From Saprospirales bacterium (GTDB lineage Bacteria > Bacteroidota > Bacteroidia > Chitinophagales > JADJOU01), in assembly GCA_947461165.1 (NCBI GenBank), contig CANHJR010000072.1, positions 1 through 6,574 of the forward strand: a stretch of 6,574 nucleotides of DNA, given 5' to 3'. Below, piece by piece: positions 5,294-6,574 of the stretch. Below the pieces are notes generated by a model, which saw only the letters and a list, made by a program, of their open reading frames with translations, made no database searches and had not been told where the DNA came from. Made by a program: the position numbers and the translations under genes. How positions within the stretch are numbered: the stretch's first letter is position 1; every line of letters starts with the position of its first letter.

Positions 5294-6574
5294 TTAGAAA
5301 ATAATTTCACCAGAATGTGTTTTTTGATTGCCGACCTTGTCCGTAACTTCAAATCTATATGTTAATCGCCGTCCTTTATCCTCTTGAAACAATCTGTAAA
5401 TCAGTCGATTAGTCTTCTCGTCAAAATATATTTTCCGCCATTCATTATCAATAAAAAAATGATAATCTTGAATCCCTGATTCGTTATCATCAATTGTCAC
5501 AACAAACTCATCCCCTATCCGTCTTGGATTAGATATTATAGGAGGTTTTTGATCATATTTCACGGAAAGTCTTCCAGCGTTTTTGATGGCTTTAAACTCA
5601 AGCAGATTATCGACCCATACGCCTGCGTATGACTTTGGTTTACCATCGAGTTTCGTCTCCATATACAATTTTGAATGAATTTCTTGTTTGTTTGCAACCC
5701 GATACCGCAATTGATATGGCACGAGAATAGTTGTATTTTCAGACATTAGATTCAGGTTGAGGACCTCATTTGCTTGTGAATAGTTTGTGTTGTATCGAAG
5801 CTCAGGATTTCCACTGATTCCAAAGGGTGGTATAATGATTTCAAAATTGCCTGCATTAATCCGTTGCTCGAATCCACAACTCGCTTTGGATCTAATTGTA
5901 CAAGTGCCCATCGTTATTTTTGGCTCATATTGCAATGAAAAATTGGAGTAAACACGATTCCCATGATAATCAAGCGCTTCCACTATAATGGATTTAACTT
6001 CACCAACTTCAAAGTACAATATACCATTTTTTGCCCCGGAATCTGTAATATTAAATCCACACTGCTCATAAAATAGCTTGTAAACATCAGATGTCTGAAT
6101 ACTATAATCGCTCATACTTCGGATATGTGACCCATGATGAAATGATAAGCTATCAAATTTGAGACTATATATTAAGTGATCATTCTCGTATAAGTTTATT
6201 TGATAAATGCCCATGACACTGGTTGTATCAGTCATAAAATCGGCCGCAGAAATGGCCACACCAATTTCAGACTGATGTATGGTCATCATTCGTTCGTTTT
6301 GGATAGATTTTAAATATGTAGAACTCTCATTTCTGCAATCATAAAGAAGAATGGAACCCAATTTTGGTTGTTTTTCATCATAAATCTGAGGATAAAACCG
6401 AAGTGGATTTATAGTTCGTTCGGTGATCATATTTCTAGTTTCAAAATGCAAATGTGGCGCTGAAGATCGACCGGTATTGCCTGATTTGGCTATTATTTGC
6501 TCCTTTACTATTGGGAATAAATCTATTGGCAAGACCGTGTCCAAGGTGTTTTTTCTGAGTGCATACTGCGTCTC
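5294..6574 (-). CDS. M23 family metallopeptidase with large C-terminal beta region, 5'-truncated by the window
   Basis: The frame is open to the window edge, so the 426 residues seen are the C-terminal part and no start is assigned; a TTG at 6544 is internal. The first 50 residues are the end of an M23 (LytM/peptidase) domain: QYALRKNTLDTV then SGNTGRSSAPHLHFETRN, in which HLHFE (41-45) carries the zinc-ligand HxH motif. The first zinc ligands (HxxxD) lie outside the window. M23 enzymes cut peptide cross-links in peptidoglycan in the periplasm. About 375 residues follow, mostly beta-rich and of no family I can name. They end in an Ig-like segment (PPIISNPRRIGDEFVVTIDDNESGIQDYHFFIDNEW and on to DKVGNQKTHSGEIIF) like those in Bacteroidota M23 proteins with long C-terminal extensions. 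It is first of the visible operon with xerC and hpf. Confidence 0.88.
   Translation of the reverse strand, partial: ETQYALRKNTLDTVLPIDLFPIVKEQIIAKSGNTGRSSAPHLHFETRNMITERTINPLRFYPQIYDEKQPKLGSILLYDCRNESSTYLKSIQNERMMTIHQSEIGVAISAADFMTDTTSVMGIYQINLYENDHLIYSLKFDSLSFHHGSHIRSMSDYSIQTSDVYKLFYEQCGFNITDSGAKNGILYFEVGEVKSIIVEALDYHGNRVYSNFSLQYEPKITMGTCTIRSKASCGFEQRINAGNFEIIIPPFGISGNPELRYNTNYSQANEVLNLNLMSENTTILVPYQLRYRVANKQEIHSKLYMETKLDGKPKSYAGVWVDNLLEFKAIKNAGRLSVKYDQKPPIISNPRRIGDEFVVTIDDNESGIQDYHFFIDNEWRKIYFDEKTNRLIYRLFQEDKGRRLTYRFEVTDKVGNQKTHSGEIIF

Noticed and set aside
1..6574. CRISPR arrays, tRNA/rRNA genes, insertion sequences or defence genes
   Set aside because: No regularly spaced repeats, no cloverleaf-like intergenic sequence and no transposase or nuclease motifs were found; all gaps are shorter than about 150 bp.

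Overview
The window looks like ordinary chromosome from an AT-rich member of the Bacteroidota, perhaps of the Saprospiria/Chitinophagia kind; the phylum call is firmer than the class. The evidence is as follows. There are TTG-N19-TAnnTTTG type promoters. Start codons almost all lack Shine-Dalgarno sequences. The small DUF2795 protein and the DUF6249-like membrane protein are typical of this phylum. A XerC-type recombinase sits directly upstream of a hibernation factor, an arrangement common in Bacteroidota. Everything except the first gene is on the minus strand, so transcription converges near 820-870.

Layout from left to right. (1) Positions 2-820 (+) hold the C-terminal two thirds of an HI0933/YhiN/BaiN-family flavoprotein. 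(2) Positions 870-1859 (-) hold a small operon, read from right to left: a 46-residue two-helix membrane peptide, a PduO-type cob(I)alamin adenosyltransferase, and a DUF2795 protein. A near-consensus promoter lies at 1881-1910 and a hairpin terminator at 806-841. (3) Positions 1978-2229 (-) hold rpsT (ribosomal protein S20), with its own promoter at about 2273-2302 and a strong terminator at 1912-1946. (4) Positions 2292-3830 (-) hold a three-gene unit: a DUF6249-like membrane protein, an ECF sigma factor, and a small two-helix membrane protein that is probably its anti-sigma factor. No terminator is visible between this unit and rpsT. (5) Positions 3975-6574 (-) hold an M23 metallopeptidase (N-terminus outside the window), a XerC-type tyrosine recombinase and a short hibernation promoting factor, ending in a strong terminator at 3911-3948.

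The genes cover housekeeping (translation, chromosome dimer resolution, cobalamin adenosylation, cell-wall hydrolysis) plus one envelope-type signalling cassette. Three gene models needed care. The hibernation factor should start at 4334, because the longer frame only shadows the end of xerC. xerC should start at the ATG at 5241, not the upstream TTG. The 46-residue gene at 1719-1859 is easily missed.

I found no mobile element, CRISPR array, RNA gene or convincing new system. The most interesting points are the sigma/anti-sigma/DUF6249 cassette with repeated AACAAT/ATTGTT elements in its leader, a perfect 12-bp direct repeat across the rpsT promoter, and the small membrane ORF that heads the cobalamin adenosyltransferase operon.
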